A stretch of 8,970 nucleotides of DNA, from NCBI GenBank assembly GCA_903899795.1, contig CAIUKX010000036.1:1-8970 (forward strand). Reading direction: 5' to 3'. A program made the position numbers and the translations under genes. The notes under the pieces are model-generated. The model saw only the letters and a list, made by a program, of their open reading frames with translations, did not search any database and was not told the DNA's origin. Below are positions 1 to 6,902 of the stretch, piece by piece; positions within the stretch are counted from its first letter, which is position 1; every line of letters begins with the position of its first letter. This DNA comes from an uncultured Flavobacteriales bacterium. Lineage in GTDB: Bacteria; Bacteroidota; Bacteroidia; Flavobacteriales_D; Crocinitomicaceae.

Positions 1-1
1 A

Positions 2-355
2 TTATTGGTACACGATACCTTGACCCAGGGAAATAATAAGAAGAAGAGGCTCTTGGTAACAGAAGCCCAGATGCAGAAGATCTTCGAGCACAAGCTCTAT
101 ACCCTTATGATGCAGGAGTTGGAACAGAAAGAAGAAGCTACTGCAAAAAGAATGTCCAAGGAGCAGCTTATAAAAATGATGGCTGATAGGAATCATGGAG
201 AGGACGTTCCTGTAACTGTGCCTTCTATACCAACATCCAAGAGAAAAAAAATAATTCAGCTAACGCAAGACCAGCTAAATCGAATGATCTTGACCGTGTT
301 GCAGGATAACAATGCAATTCTGCATGATGTTGGTGATGTTGGTGATATTGTGTAA
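2..355 (+). CDS. Hypothetical repeat-motif protein, 5' partial
   Basis: I do not recognise a function. The frame is open to the left edge, so the true start may lie outside the window; inside it the options are TTG at 5 and ATG at 71. The product is charged, Lys/Gln/Glu-rich and soluble-looking, with no signal peptide or membrane segment visible. It contains three versions of one short motif, hydrophobic-T/S-x-x-Q-hydrophobic-x-K/R-hydrophobic: LLVTEAQMQKIF, KRMSKEQLIKMM and IQLTQDQLNRMI. From memory, similar motifs of the K-T-I-R-L-T-E-x-x-L type occur in short uncharacterised Bacteroidales and phage proteins; this was not checked. The C-terminus is made by a 9-nt tandem repeat (DVG-DVG-DIV). 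A fourth motif copy lies in the same frame just after the TAA stop, so this may be the front half of a broken gene. Confidence 0.6.
   Translation, partial: LLVHDTLTQGNNKKKRLLVTEAQMQKIFEHKLYTLMMQELEQKEEATAKRMSKEQLIKMMADRNHGEDVPVTVPSIPTSKRKKIIQLTQDQLNRMILTVLQDNNAILHDVGDVGDIV
257..352 (+). repeat. Diverged direct repeat, left copy
   Basis: This stretch is the left copy of a direct repeat whose right copy lies at 8615-8700. The first 15 bases (CAGCTAACGCAAGAC) are identical. AATCGAATGAT is also identical, and the rest is roughly 80 percent identical with small indels. The left copy is in an open frame encoding QLTQDQLNRMILTVLQDNN. The right copy has lost one base and is out of frame. Confidence 0.8.
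326..352 (+). repeat. 9-nt tandem repeat, about 3 units
   Basis: Two perfect GATGTTGGT units (326-334, 335-343) are followed by the diverged unit GATATTGTG. They encode DVG-DVG-DIV at the end of the motif protein. The decayed copy at 8615-8700 is shorter here, so the unit number has changed since the two copies diverged. Confidence 0.7.
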
Positions 356-601
356 CAACTGAATGAACGGTCAATCAATATACATATTTACGATTGCGTT
401 CTACACAAATCCACAAAAGCAAGAAAGAAGACCATTATTGTTTCGGGTGAACAGATAAAAAACCTGGTTGCAAAGCTGATGCTGATAAAAAACACCCTCG
501 ACAATGATGAACATGTTGAGGGGTATGAAAAGGATTGGGTTTATTACCCCAATCCATATGAGAGAATGCCTGATTTTGGGGCGATTGCACGTTCCAGATA
601 A
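356..601 (+). pseudogene. In-frame continuation of the repeat-motif gene after a stop
   Basis: After the TAA at 353-355 the same frame stays open for 81 codons, to TAA at 599-601. There is no ATG near its beginning; the first is in LMLIKN, about residue 42. The middle reads RKKTIIVSGEQIKNLVAKL, a fourth copy of the motif seen three times in the preceding CDS. It ends in a normal-looking tail, WVYYPNPYERMPDFGAIARSR minus a few residues. Same frame, same motif and sensible codons argue that one longer gene was interrupted by a nonsense mutation. A separately started protein with a non-ATG start is the alternative. No recoding signal was recognised. The first 20 or so codons are less convincing as protein. 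Confidence 0.5.
495..555. other. Two adjacent hairpins
   Basis: Arms 495-503 (CCCTCGACA) and 514-522 (TGTTGAGGG) pair over 9 bp with one G-U and a 10-nt loop. Arms 532-539 (GGATTGGG) and 548-555 (CCCAATCC) pair perfectly over 8 bp with an 8-nt loop. Neither is followed by a T-run on either strand, so classic intrinsic termination is not supported. They lie inside the post-stop coding remnant. Confidence 0.45.
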
Positions 602-636
602 ATCTCGGTATAATGTCTCGATAATTTTTATTTTGA

Positions 637-1227
637 CTAATCATTTGTTTTGATCATAAAATCCAGGGTGCTTTCATCTAATTGAATTTTTTCGGTCAAT
701 AAATTTTTTGCGAATGATATATCACTCTGAATAGAAGAAAATTTACTTTTTTGCTCCGAAGAAAATTTACTGCCAAATTCATTATATAATTGATCAAGTT
801 TTGACTCTTGACCTTGGTACATAGATAAAGTAAGTCTTTCTACAGATAAAATTCCACTAACGGCTTTTTCATTTCCACCCTCCTCTCTTTGTATTTTCAT
901 TTTTGCGTTATCTTCGAAATCGCCTGTTGATTTTCGAGCATCATCAATTTCACTTAGTCTATAATTTATATTATTTTTTTCTATTTCTTGCTGTGAAATC
1001 TCCGTAGAGATATTCCCATTTGAATTCGCATTTACGTTATTAATTTGTTTAGAATCATAGTTATTTATGTCGTTAGCTGGTGATGTAGTTTCTTTTGGTT
1101 CGTCAACACCGAATTTTCGTTCTCCGCTGTTATTGCTCTTACTTTCATCACTTGAATAAGCGATAATCAAAAAAAATGCTAGGACTATTCCTGTAAAAAA
1201 GTACTCAGCGTAAATGTTTCTTTTCAT
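637..1227 (-). CDS. Membrane-anchored Asn/Ser-rich protein
   Basis: This is a 196-residue protein of unknown function. The N-terminus MKRNIY is followed by a hydrophobic segment at about residues 9-25 (FFTGIVLAFFLIIAY), which should act as an uncleaved anchor or a signal peptide. No lipobox cysteine is present. Residues 28-85 are low complexity, rich in Asn, Ser, Thr and Glu, and look like a disordered linker. Residues 86-196 are charged and probably helical, with a coiled-coil feel (QQEIEKNNINYRLSEIDDARK, then YNEFGSKFSSEQKSKFSSIQ). The likely topology is cytoplasmic N-terminus and periplasmic helical domain. The ATG lies 3 nt after the stop of the upstream VanZ-like gene, so the two are almost certainly cotranscribed. 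It is the last gene of the minus-strand set. No terminator was identified downstream. Confidence 0.8.
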   Translation of the reverse strand: MKRNIYAEYFFTGIVLAFFLIIAYSSDESKSNNSGERKFGVDEPKETTSPANDINNYDSKQINNVNANSNGNISTEISQQEIEKNNINYRLSEIDDARKSTGDFEDNAKMKIQREEGGNEKAVSGILSVERLTLSMYQGQESKLDQLYNEFGSKFSSEQKSKFSSIQSDISFAKNLLTEKIQLDESTLDFMIKTND

Positions 1228-1230
1228 GTC

Positions 1231-1677
1231 TTAAACAGTTTTAAAAGTAAATTTGATTTTTAATAATAAAATAATAGCAATATTTGCCAGGACGAGACAG
1301 GTTAAATCAACAATATCGAATGTGCCTCTGATTATATTTGTTAGTTGAAAAAGTTCTATGACTGGTCCTAACAAAAACACTAACAGAGCTATAAATATCT
1401 TTATGTAAAAACTCATTCGTTTTGCCCATATTGCGATAAGTATTAGACCCAAAGACAAATCCCAAAGTGCATAAGGTAAGGAACCATAAATCCAAGAAGG
1501 TAAAGAATAAGTTATTGAATTACGGAAATGATGGATACTATCATACAATCCTAATGCTTTTAACCAACTGAACATTATTAAACTTTCGTTCCTAAAAAGT
1601 ATATAAAGAATAAAACCGATTATCAAAAAGGCTATCGATGATATTGAGAAAATAAGTCTGTGCAGTCTAATACGCAT
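1231..1677 (-). CDS. VanZ-like polytopic membrane protein
   Basis: This is an integral membrane protein with about four hydrophobic segments. With the ATG at 1677 it has 148 residues and begins MRIRLHRLIFSISS, a basic stretch leading straight into the first membrane helix. The C-terminal half carries the pattern E-L-F-Q-x-x-x-x-x-R-G-T-F-D-I-x-D followed by a final helix. This resembles the conserved E-x-x-Q ... D-x-x-D part of the VanZ-like superfamily. That family is known from teicoplanin resistance clusters, but most members have no established role, so no resistance function is implied. The chosen start lies 4 nt after the stop of the upstream lipoprotein gene. Alternative starts are ATG at 1719 and TTG at 1728, which would overlap that gene by 38 or 47 nt. 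It is followed 3 nt later by the anchored Asn/Ser-rich protein gene. Confidence 0.75.
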   Translation of the reverse strand: MRIRLHRLIFSISSIAFLIIGFILYILFRNESLIMFSWLKALGLYDSIHHFRNSITYSLPSWIYGSLPYALWDLSLGLILIAIWAKRMSFYIKIFIALLVFLLGPVIELFQLTNIIRGTFDIVDLTCLVLANIAIILLLKIKFTFKTV

Positions 1678-1681
1678 ATCA

Positions 1682-2557
1682 TCAATTTGAAAAGTTAGCT
1701 CCTCGAGTAAAGGATGCATTCCAGCCAACTGTTTGAGCTTTCAGCGACACATCTAAATCCTTTTTAGCGTCCTTGTATGTTTGGGCAGGATTTCCTAAAT
1801 ATAACTTGAGTTCGCCTTGGCATTCACTACTAAGTAATAAATAGGCTCTGCCTTCCTCTTGCTTAACCTCACTTGTTGACGAAATTTCAAGTATAGTAGG
1901 TGTTGTCTGCCTTTCAATCGCACCGCTAAAATTGCAATTTAGTAAGCTGGTAAACGGTGCATTATCCCAGTTGCTGTATCTGTCTGACTGCCCGTCTATA
2001 TATGCGTAAGATTTAACTTCAAGATGACGACCAGAAATATGGAGTTTATAATATACATCATAGCCATGTAACGGGTGATCCCAACCATGCCAATCACCTT
2101 GGACGTAGTCCCAAATTACTTGTTCATTTGCTGTTAATACGTCAAAATGATCTCTGTTAAATTTTTCCTTTATATTTTCCTTTTTTTTATCATCCGTAGA
2201 TTTCAGATAGTTATCATTTACGGTTGAAATTTGGTTACTTGCGACCCTGAGCCCGTTATTGTCAGCTAAATTGTAATTCTTAAAAAGGAAATATCCTCCA
2301 TCACCATCCCAATATTCAATAGTTGTCCAAGTGCTTAACTGATAATGTCGCACTGTATCATTTGAAAACATCCCGTTTACAATTTCCTTTGTATAAACAT
2401 TGCACAGTTTATCCAATGTACGACTTCCAACAAAATGGATATTATCGACAGAAAATTCTTTTTCAATTATATTTGTGTCACTATTTTTTTTACAACCCTG
2501 GACAACGAGTATGCAAATTTGCAATAACAATAATAGGAACACTCTTGCGTTTTTCAT
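1682..2557 (-). CDS. Lipoprotein of unknown function
   Basis: This 291-residue predicted lipoprotein has a basic start (MKNAR), a hydrophobic core (VFLLLLLQICILVV) and a lipobox ending V-Q-G-C with Cys22, then a Lys/Asn/Ser-rich linker. The mature part is mixed alpha/beta-looking, rich in Trp, Tyr and Gly (WDGDGGYFLF, QGDWHGWDHPLHGYDVYY), and may fold as a beta-rich extracytoplasmic domain. I recognise no family. GGAGAGG sits directly before the ATG (2558-2564). Its spacing is short, but it is one of the few Shine-Dalgarno-like sequences in the window and supports this start. It heads a tight minus-strand set with the VanZ-like and Asn/Ser-rich genes. A 171-nt gap separates it from the WG-repeat gene upstream, so it may have its own promoter or be read through from there. 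Confidence 0.8.
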   Translation of the reverse strand: MKNARVFLLLLLQICILVVQGCKKNSDTNIIEKEFSVDNIHFVGSRTLDKLCNVYTKEIVNGMFSNDTVRHYQLSTWTTIEYWDGDGGYFLFKNYNLADNNGLRVASNQISTVNDNYLKSTDDKKKENIKEKFNRDHFDVLTANEQVIWDYVQGDWHGWDHPLHGYDVYYKLHISGRHLEVKSYAYIDGQSDRYSNWDNAPFTSLLNCNFSGAIERQTTPTILEISSTSEVKQEEGRAYLLLSSECQGELKLYLGNPAQTYKDAKKDLDVSLKAQTVGWNASFTRGANFSN

Positions 2558-2728
2558 CCTCTCCGTATAGTTAAAATATTTTCACTTCAGTTAGTACCAT
2601 TGCACGAAATAGTAAATATGGCTGGGAATAACAGCTATGCAGCTACCAATGTTTAATGATGCCCTCATATTTATTTAAGTTATTTAATTTCCAATTTTAT
2701 TTGTTTCTACTTTGTGATTTTTAGACCC
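2558..2728. other. Intergenic gap in the minus-strand gene set
   Basis: This 171-nt AT-rich gap separates the WG-repeat gene from the lipoprotein gene. On the minus strand I find no exact TAnnTTTG element, no GTAAACAC box and no hairpin plus T-run. Whether all four minus-strand genes form one transcript cannot be decided from the sequence. The only clear signal is GGAGAGG immediately before the lipoprotein ATG. Confidence 0.5.
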
Positions 2729-4375
2729 TTATTGTTCTATATATTCTCGTCCCTTTAAGTCAACATAAAATGTATGTAACTGATCTTTAAAAACGACCGC
2801 AAGACCATTAAGAAAAAAAGAAACACGTTGATATTTAGGTGCTATAAGCTCCATGCCACTCGTGTCAAAATACCCATAGCTATCACCTCTTCTAACTACA
2901 ATTTTCCCCTCCGATCTACTTAAAACTTCATCGTACATTGGTGACACTTCTTTACCCGTCCTATCAATTAGGCAGAATGAATTATTGATTTTCACTATAG
3001 CAACTCCGTTTCTGAAATCGGAAGCATCGTCATATTTCAGTGGCGTTATTTCATTACCCTTCGAATCAATATATCCAAGCTTACTACCAGGCTTAGATAT
3101 TGCTGCACGTCCTTGAGAAAAGTGACAAGCTGACAAGAAAGAGGGCTTTATTTGCCAATTACCAGTCTTGTCGATATAACCTTTAAGATAAGTACCGCTT
3201 ACTACAGCCGACCCGCCCAATAATGCACTTGCGATACCTTCAATAAAATCAGAGCAAATGAAAATATTTTTATTTTTCAAATTAGAGCAAAGTTGATTTG
3301 CACAAGTGAAACTTACTATATCTATACATTTACAGTCACCATATTGAACTCTTAAAAGACCGTCAGATACTCTTACATAATTGTGTATCCATGTAACCCC
3401 ATTAATCTCATCAGTAAAGTTATCTCCTGTTGCGCCTTGGGCAAATGTAAAAGTCCTACCACTACCATCTGATAATTTTCCTACGCCTGGTTCTAATTTC
3501 AAAGTTCTACCATCTTTGCAATATAAATAACCACTTTGCTTGTCTTCCAAATAACCATAATTGCCATAGAAGCATTCAGCTTTTGTGTATTTTATCGAAG
3601 TAAGTTCATGCCCCATTTTGTTAATGTATCCATAAAAAGCCCCATCTCGGAATTCACGATTTTCATTTTCACCATATACAGATACAACTGCAATGCCATC
3701 GTGAAAATCTTTTATTGTTTTATACTTTATCGGTGTTAACTCTTTACCGCTTGCACTAATTAATCCAAATTTTTTCTTTGGTGAATCAACCTCAACAATT
3801 GCTACACCATCTTTAAAATCGCCAAAGGAACTAAATTGAATAGGTTCTGTAGATGCAACCGATGAGGAATTTGCGCCTGGGTTCCTATCGCAATAAATGG
3901 ACTCCTGTATAAAATCATATTTGCATGCGAATACTTCCTTTCCACTCTTATCAATATAGCCTACTTTTTTGTTGGGAGAAATAACCATAGCAAGACCGCA
4001 ATGAAAATCTCCCATACCAGCGTAGTTTAGTTTTTTGTTCAACAGGGTGTCTTCAATTCCATTGTCCATCACATAACCCTTTTTCCCATTTCGAGACATT
4101 CGAGCTAAACCCTCGGAAAATGGTGAAATAACATCATACTCATTTAAATTAATTGGTTTTAAGTCGGCTGAATCAACCAAAATATATTTTCCGTTCTTCT
4201 TTAGGTAGGGTACCAATGTTTTTTGACGAATTGGGATTGATACATTGGTATTTAATGAATCCTTATTTAGTTGCTCGCTATTATTACTTTTTGGTGAATT
4301 GTCACAGGAATTTAAAATAAATATATTAAATACGCAAATACACAGAATTATAACTCTTTTATTATTACTATTCAT
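2729..4375 (-). CDS. WG-repeat lipoprotein
   Basis: This 548-residue predicted lipoprotein has a hydrophobic signal (VIILCICVFNIFI) and the lipobox L-N-S-C at Cys24, followed by an Asn/Ser/Lys linker. The mature protein is largely tandem WG-type (KWG) repeats of about 30-60 residues. Each has a G-Y-I-D-x-x-G core, a K-Y-D-like strand, and a phrase such as F-x-x-G-x-A-x-V. Cores include GYVMDNG, GYIDKSG, GLISASG, GYINKMG, GYIDKTG, GYIDSKG, LIDRTG and GYFDTSG. WG repeats form beta-rich, probably ligand-binding scaffolds, and their biochemical role is mostly unknown. A non-repeat insert at about residues 290-385 is Cys-rich (DCKC, TCANQLC). Being attached by lipid, the protein should sit in the periplasm or at the outer membrane. 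It is divergent from the TPR-CHAT lipoprotein gene across a 184-nt spacer, so shared control is possible but not shown. Confidence 0.88.
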   Translation of the reverse strand: MNSNNKRVIILCICVFNIFILNSCDNSPKSNNSEQLNKDSLNTNVSIPIRQKTLVPYLKKNGKYILVDSADLKPINLNEYDVISPFSEGLARMSRNGKKGYVMDNGIEDTLLNKKLNYAGMGDFHCGLAMVISPNKKVGYIDKSGKEVFACKYDFIQESIYCDRNPGANSSSVASTEPIQFSSFGDFKDGVAIVEVDSPKKKFGLISASGKELTPIKYKTIKDFHDGIAVVSVYGENENREFRDGAFYGYINKMGHELTSIKYTKAECFYGNYGYLEDKQSGYLYCKDGRTLKLEPGVGKLSDGSGRTFTFAQGATGDNFTDEINGVTWIHNYVRVSDGLLRVQYGDCKCIDIVSFTCANQLCSNLKNKNIFICSDFIEGIASALLGGSAVVSGTYLKGYIDKTGNWQIKPSFLSACHFSQGRAAISKPGSKLGYIDSKGNEITPLKYDDASDFRNGVAIVKINNSFCLIDRTGKEVSPMYDEVLSRSEGKIVVRRGDSYGYFDTSGMELIAPKYQRVSFFLNGLAVVFKDQLHTFYVDLKGREYIEQ

Positions 4376-4494
4376 ATCGATTATATAAATTAAAACTATT
4401 GTATTTTTATACCTATTTTCTTACCTAAGCTACTTATACTTTGTCATTCATAGTGAGAGTAGTTATCCAAAGGTTACACTGAAGTAGTTCCACA

Positions 4495-4532
4495 ATTCTT
4501 CAAAAAGTAAACACCAAAACTTATTATTTTTT
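4495..4532 (+). promoter_or_regulatory. Candidate ECF promoter of the TPR-CHAT gene
   Basis: Positions 4495-4514 match 18 of 20 bases of a sequence upstream of the sigma gene, sharing TTCAAAA-x-GTAAACAC exactly. After a 7-nt spacer, TATTATTTTTT (4522-4532) is an exact 11-base match to the same sigma upstream region, where the spacer is 8 nt. GTAAAC contains the AAC typical of ECF -35 elements, and the T-rich block falls about where a -10 region is expected. The CHAT ATG would follow after a short leader of roughly 20 nt. Binding by a separate transcription factor is the alternative. Confidence 0.55.
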
Positions 4533-4547
4533 CTTTCAGACGTTTTC

Positions 4548-4555
4548 TAATTTTG
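4548..4555 (+). promoter_or_regulatory. TAnnTTTG match just before the CHAT start
   Basis: TAATTTTG fits the Bacteroides -7 consensus exactly, but it ends only 4 nt before the ATG. Transcription from it would give a leaderless mRNA, and no TTTG was recognised at the usual -33 distance. It is therefore a weak promoter candidate. An equivalent element lies upstream of the sigma gene. Confidence 0.25.
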
Positions 4556-4559
4556 ACGA

Positions 4560-6902
4560 ATGAATACAAGGCTATCAGTCTATGTTTTATTGATACTGTT
4601 AATAGTTTCCTGCACAAATCCAAAAAAGCAAGAAAATAGCCCTTACCGTGAACTGTTGGGTCAGGTTGATCATGAGGTAAACACAATGATTGATTCTGTG
4701 AAGGCACATTACACGGTAACAGAACTAATAACTTCAGGGTTCCGTGAAATCGGATTAAGGCTAATGGCAGATTCACTTAAGTTGGATAACAGCGATGAGA
4801 AAAAGCTGTATTACGGTAAAATATGTCTCGATTATGGTGATTATGAGGAAGGGTTGGCACTGATCAATAGTATCAAATCAGAGCATTTGCAATTTGATAA
4901 GACTGCGAGTAGATTAACGGCAGCTCTTAATTCCATGGACACTTTATACTCCAGACCACTATTAGATAGCTTGCGTGAATGCCTTATTAAAAATTATTCC
5001 AAAGAAAATGAGGCTGAGTATCTATGCCTTAAAGGCTACCACTATCATAATTCAAGGGACTTACAATTAGCAATCCAGACTTACAACTCAGCACTCGACA
5101 CCCTAAATAAATACAATATTAAGAATATTGATTTAATAAGGGTTTACAGGAGGATGGCAAATTCCTATAATGATTTGTATAGACTTTCTAAAGATAAAGG
5201 AGCTATTAAAAAAAGGTTATTCAATAAGGCATTGTATTACTATAACCAAGAACATGATGAGGTCAATCAACAATTAGGTTCAAATTCATTAAGACTAATT
5301 TCAAACGAAATTACGACTGCGATTCTTGACGAAGAGAATAGCAACAAACTATTGGTCGATGCTATGAACAAATTATTTGTTGCGGAAGATAGCGATTACA
5401 TTGTCACATTGCATCCCATCTTATTCAGTGCTGCATCCGAATCATTTACTCTTAGTTTAAAATGTGATAAGAATAATGATTGCATAAGTCGACTTACAAA
5501 ATCACAGTACCAAATATTTAAACTGATCAATCAGCAGACAATTGGAGCTATGAGCTCAACAAATGGAAATGAGATACAAATTTACAATTTAGGGCAAAGT
5601 AGTTTTAGAAACTTGTGTTACCATTATTATCGTCCAAGTCATATTGACACGACTGTTCCAAGTTTAAAATTGCTTCAATGGTCGTCATTATCTAAAAACA
5701 ATAGCATTGATATTTTGCCAATAGTAAAGCAAATTTACGGCAGTGACGCTCCAATTGCTACCAGATCATGGAAATTGTTACACGAAATGCACATTTTAGC
5801 TGGAATAAAAAACGATAGCTATATGCTGCGCAAAAGTGACAGTGTTTTGAAAATTTTGAATAATAGTTTTCAACCAATCTTGGCATCAGTAAACAGACCA
5901 GCAATAGATAGTAATCAACTTAGCTCACTTCGCTATTATTGTAAAAAAAATGATGCTGCTTTTTTCGACTATTCACTGATTGGTTGCCACCTGCAAATAA
6001 TAAAGGTCGATAGTTCTGGTATACACGCATGGCACAAACAATACAGTGACTGGGTAACAAATTATCTATTTTATTTGATACCTGAAAGACTTAGCAGATT
6101 GATGGAAGGCGACAGTGTGAACACCTACGAGGCAATAGGAAGCGAGTTATGCAAGGAACTAATGTTAGATAATTGTCCACAACATAATCTGATTATATCT
6201 ACAGAGCAGCGTCTTGAAGATGTGCCTTTTTCCGCACTTCCAACAATTTCAAAAGGCAGCCGCAAATGGAATGAAATTAGCTATCTGGGAAATACGAAAG
6301 TTATACGATACATCCCCAACATTTATACAGCCCTAAAAGAACAGAAAACAGTCCAAAGCCCCAACATTAATGTATTATATTCTGAACGGGACAATGCGAT
6401 GTTACCCAAAAACATAGAGTTGATAGACTTCCTTAAAAATGAATATCATGCAGACATAAATCAAAAATGGGCGGAAGACTACTGTATTCTGCACGTTGTT
6501 GCTCACACATCACCAGATAAACATGCTGTGAAGTTCGCATTAAAAACAGATACTATAAGCATTGAATCTGATAACATGTCCCCTCGATTAGCAATACTAC
6601 AAGGTTGCAGGTCTGCATCTGGCAAGATGATTGCTTCTGGGTATTTATCTCTGAATCGTAAGTTTTTGTATGATGGTACAGATGCTGTTATCAGTTCATA
6701 CTGGGATGCAGACAACGCATCATCGGTGTATTACTTTAAAGAATTTTACCGCCACCTGATGGCAGGAGAAACCGTAAGTGAATCAATGCATAGATCCGAA
6801 CTTTCCGTAAAAAATAATGCACTTTATGCAGAGTGGGCAAATCCTATGTTTTGGGCAAATTGGCACCAAATAGGAATGGACTTAACTTTCACCCAGCATT
6901 GA
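4560..6902 (+). CDS. TPR-CHAT caspase-like protease, lipoprotein
   Basis: This 780-residue protein begins with a lipoprotein signal (hydrophobic residues 5-16, lipobox I-V-S-C, Cys18). It should therefore be exported and lipid-anchored, which is unusual for a CHAT protein. Residues about 50-420 are helical with TPR-like pairs (YYGKICLDYGDYEEGLALI, YLCLKGYHYHNSRDLQLAI). The C-terminal third, about 460-780, is a CHAT domain. ILHVVAHT carries His645 and His649, the latter in the catalytic His position. LAILQGCRSASG carries Cys683, the nucleophile position. DAVISSYWDADNASS, FYRHLMAGETVSES and the closing NPMFWANWHQIG follow the family order. CHAT domains are caspase-like cysteine peptidases. Its 3' end overlaps the convergent anti-sigma gene by 21 nt. 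Its upstream box matches that of the sigma gene, suggesting sigma-dependent expression. A plausible but unproven substrate is the anti-sigma protein. Confidence 0.92.
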   Translation: MNTRLSVYVLLILLIVSCTNPKKQENSPYRELLGQVDHEVNTMIDSVKAHYTVTELITSGFREIGLRLMADSLKLDNSDEKKLYYGKICLDYGDYEEGLALINSIKSEHLQFDKTASRLTAALNSMDTLYSRPLLDSLRECLIKNYSKENEAEYLCLKGYHYHNSRDLQLAIQTYNSALDTLNKYNIKNIDLIRVYRRMANSYNDLYRLSKDKGAIKKRLFNKALYYYNQEHDEVNQQLGSNSLRLISNEITTAILDEENSNKLLVDAMNKLFVAEDSDYIVTLHPILFSAASESFTLSLKCDKNNDCISRLTKSQYQIFKLINQQTIGAMSSTNGNEIQIYNLGQSSFRNLCYHYYRPSHIDTTVPSLKLLQWSSLSKNNSIDILPIVKQIYGSDAPIATRSWKLLHEMHILAGIKNDSYMLRKSDSVLKILNNSFQPILASVNRPAIDSNQLSSLRYYCKKNDAAFFDYSLIGCHLQIIKVDSSGIHAWHKQYSDWVTNYLFYLIPERLSRLMEGDSVNTYEAIGSELCKELMLDNCPQHNLIISTEQRLEDVPFSALPTISKGSRKWNEISYLGNTKVIRYIPNIYTALKEQKTVQSPNINVLYSERDNAMLPKNIELIDFLKNEYHADINQKWAEDYCILHVVAHTSPDKHAVKFALKTDTISIESDNMSPRLAILQGCRSASGKMIASGYLSLNRKFLYDGTDAVISSYWDADNASSVYYFKEFYRHLMAGETVSESMHRSELSVKNNALYAEWANPMFWANWHQIGMDLTFTQH

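Noticed and set aside
435..644. 69-codon minus-strand frame
   Set aside because: It is antisense to the motif-gene remnant, overlaps the end of the Asn/Ser-rich gene, and has no protein-like features.
1231..1677. Glycopeptide resistance role for the VanZ-like protein
   Set aside because: No van genes are nearby, and the superfamily is broad; only the fold similarity is supportable.
4440..4490. GGAAC and TGTAAC strings on the minus strand upstream of the WG gene
   Set aside because: They resemble ECF -35 cores but do not match the local box and have no matching downstream element.
4677..4684. Another GTAAACAC (part of AGGTAAACACAA) inside the CHAT coding region
   Set aside because: It matches the sigma box over 12 bases, but it is intragenic, lacks the upstream TTCAAAA and the downstream T-rich block, and is probably chance.
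4474..4776. 100-codon minus-strand frame
   Set aside because: It covers the CHAT signal peptide and promoter region in antisense; composition looks like a shadow.
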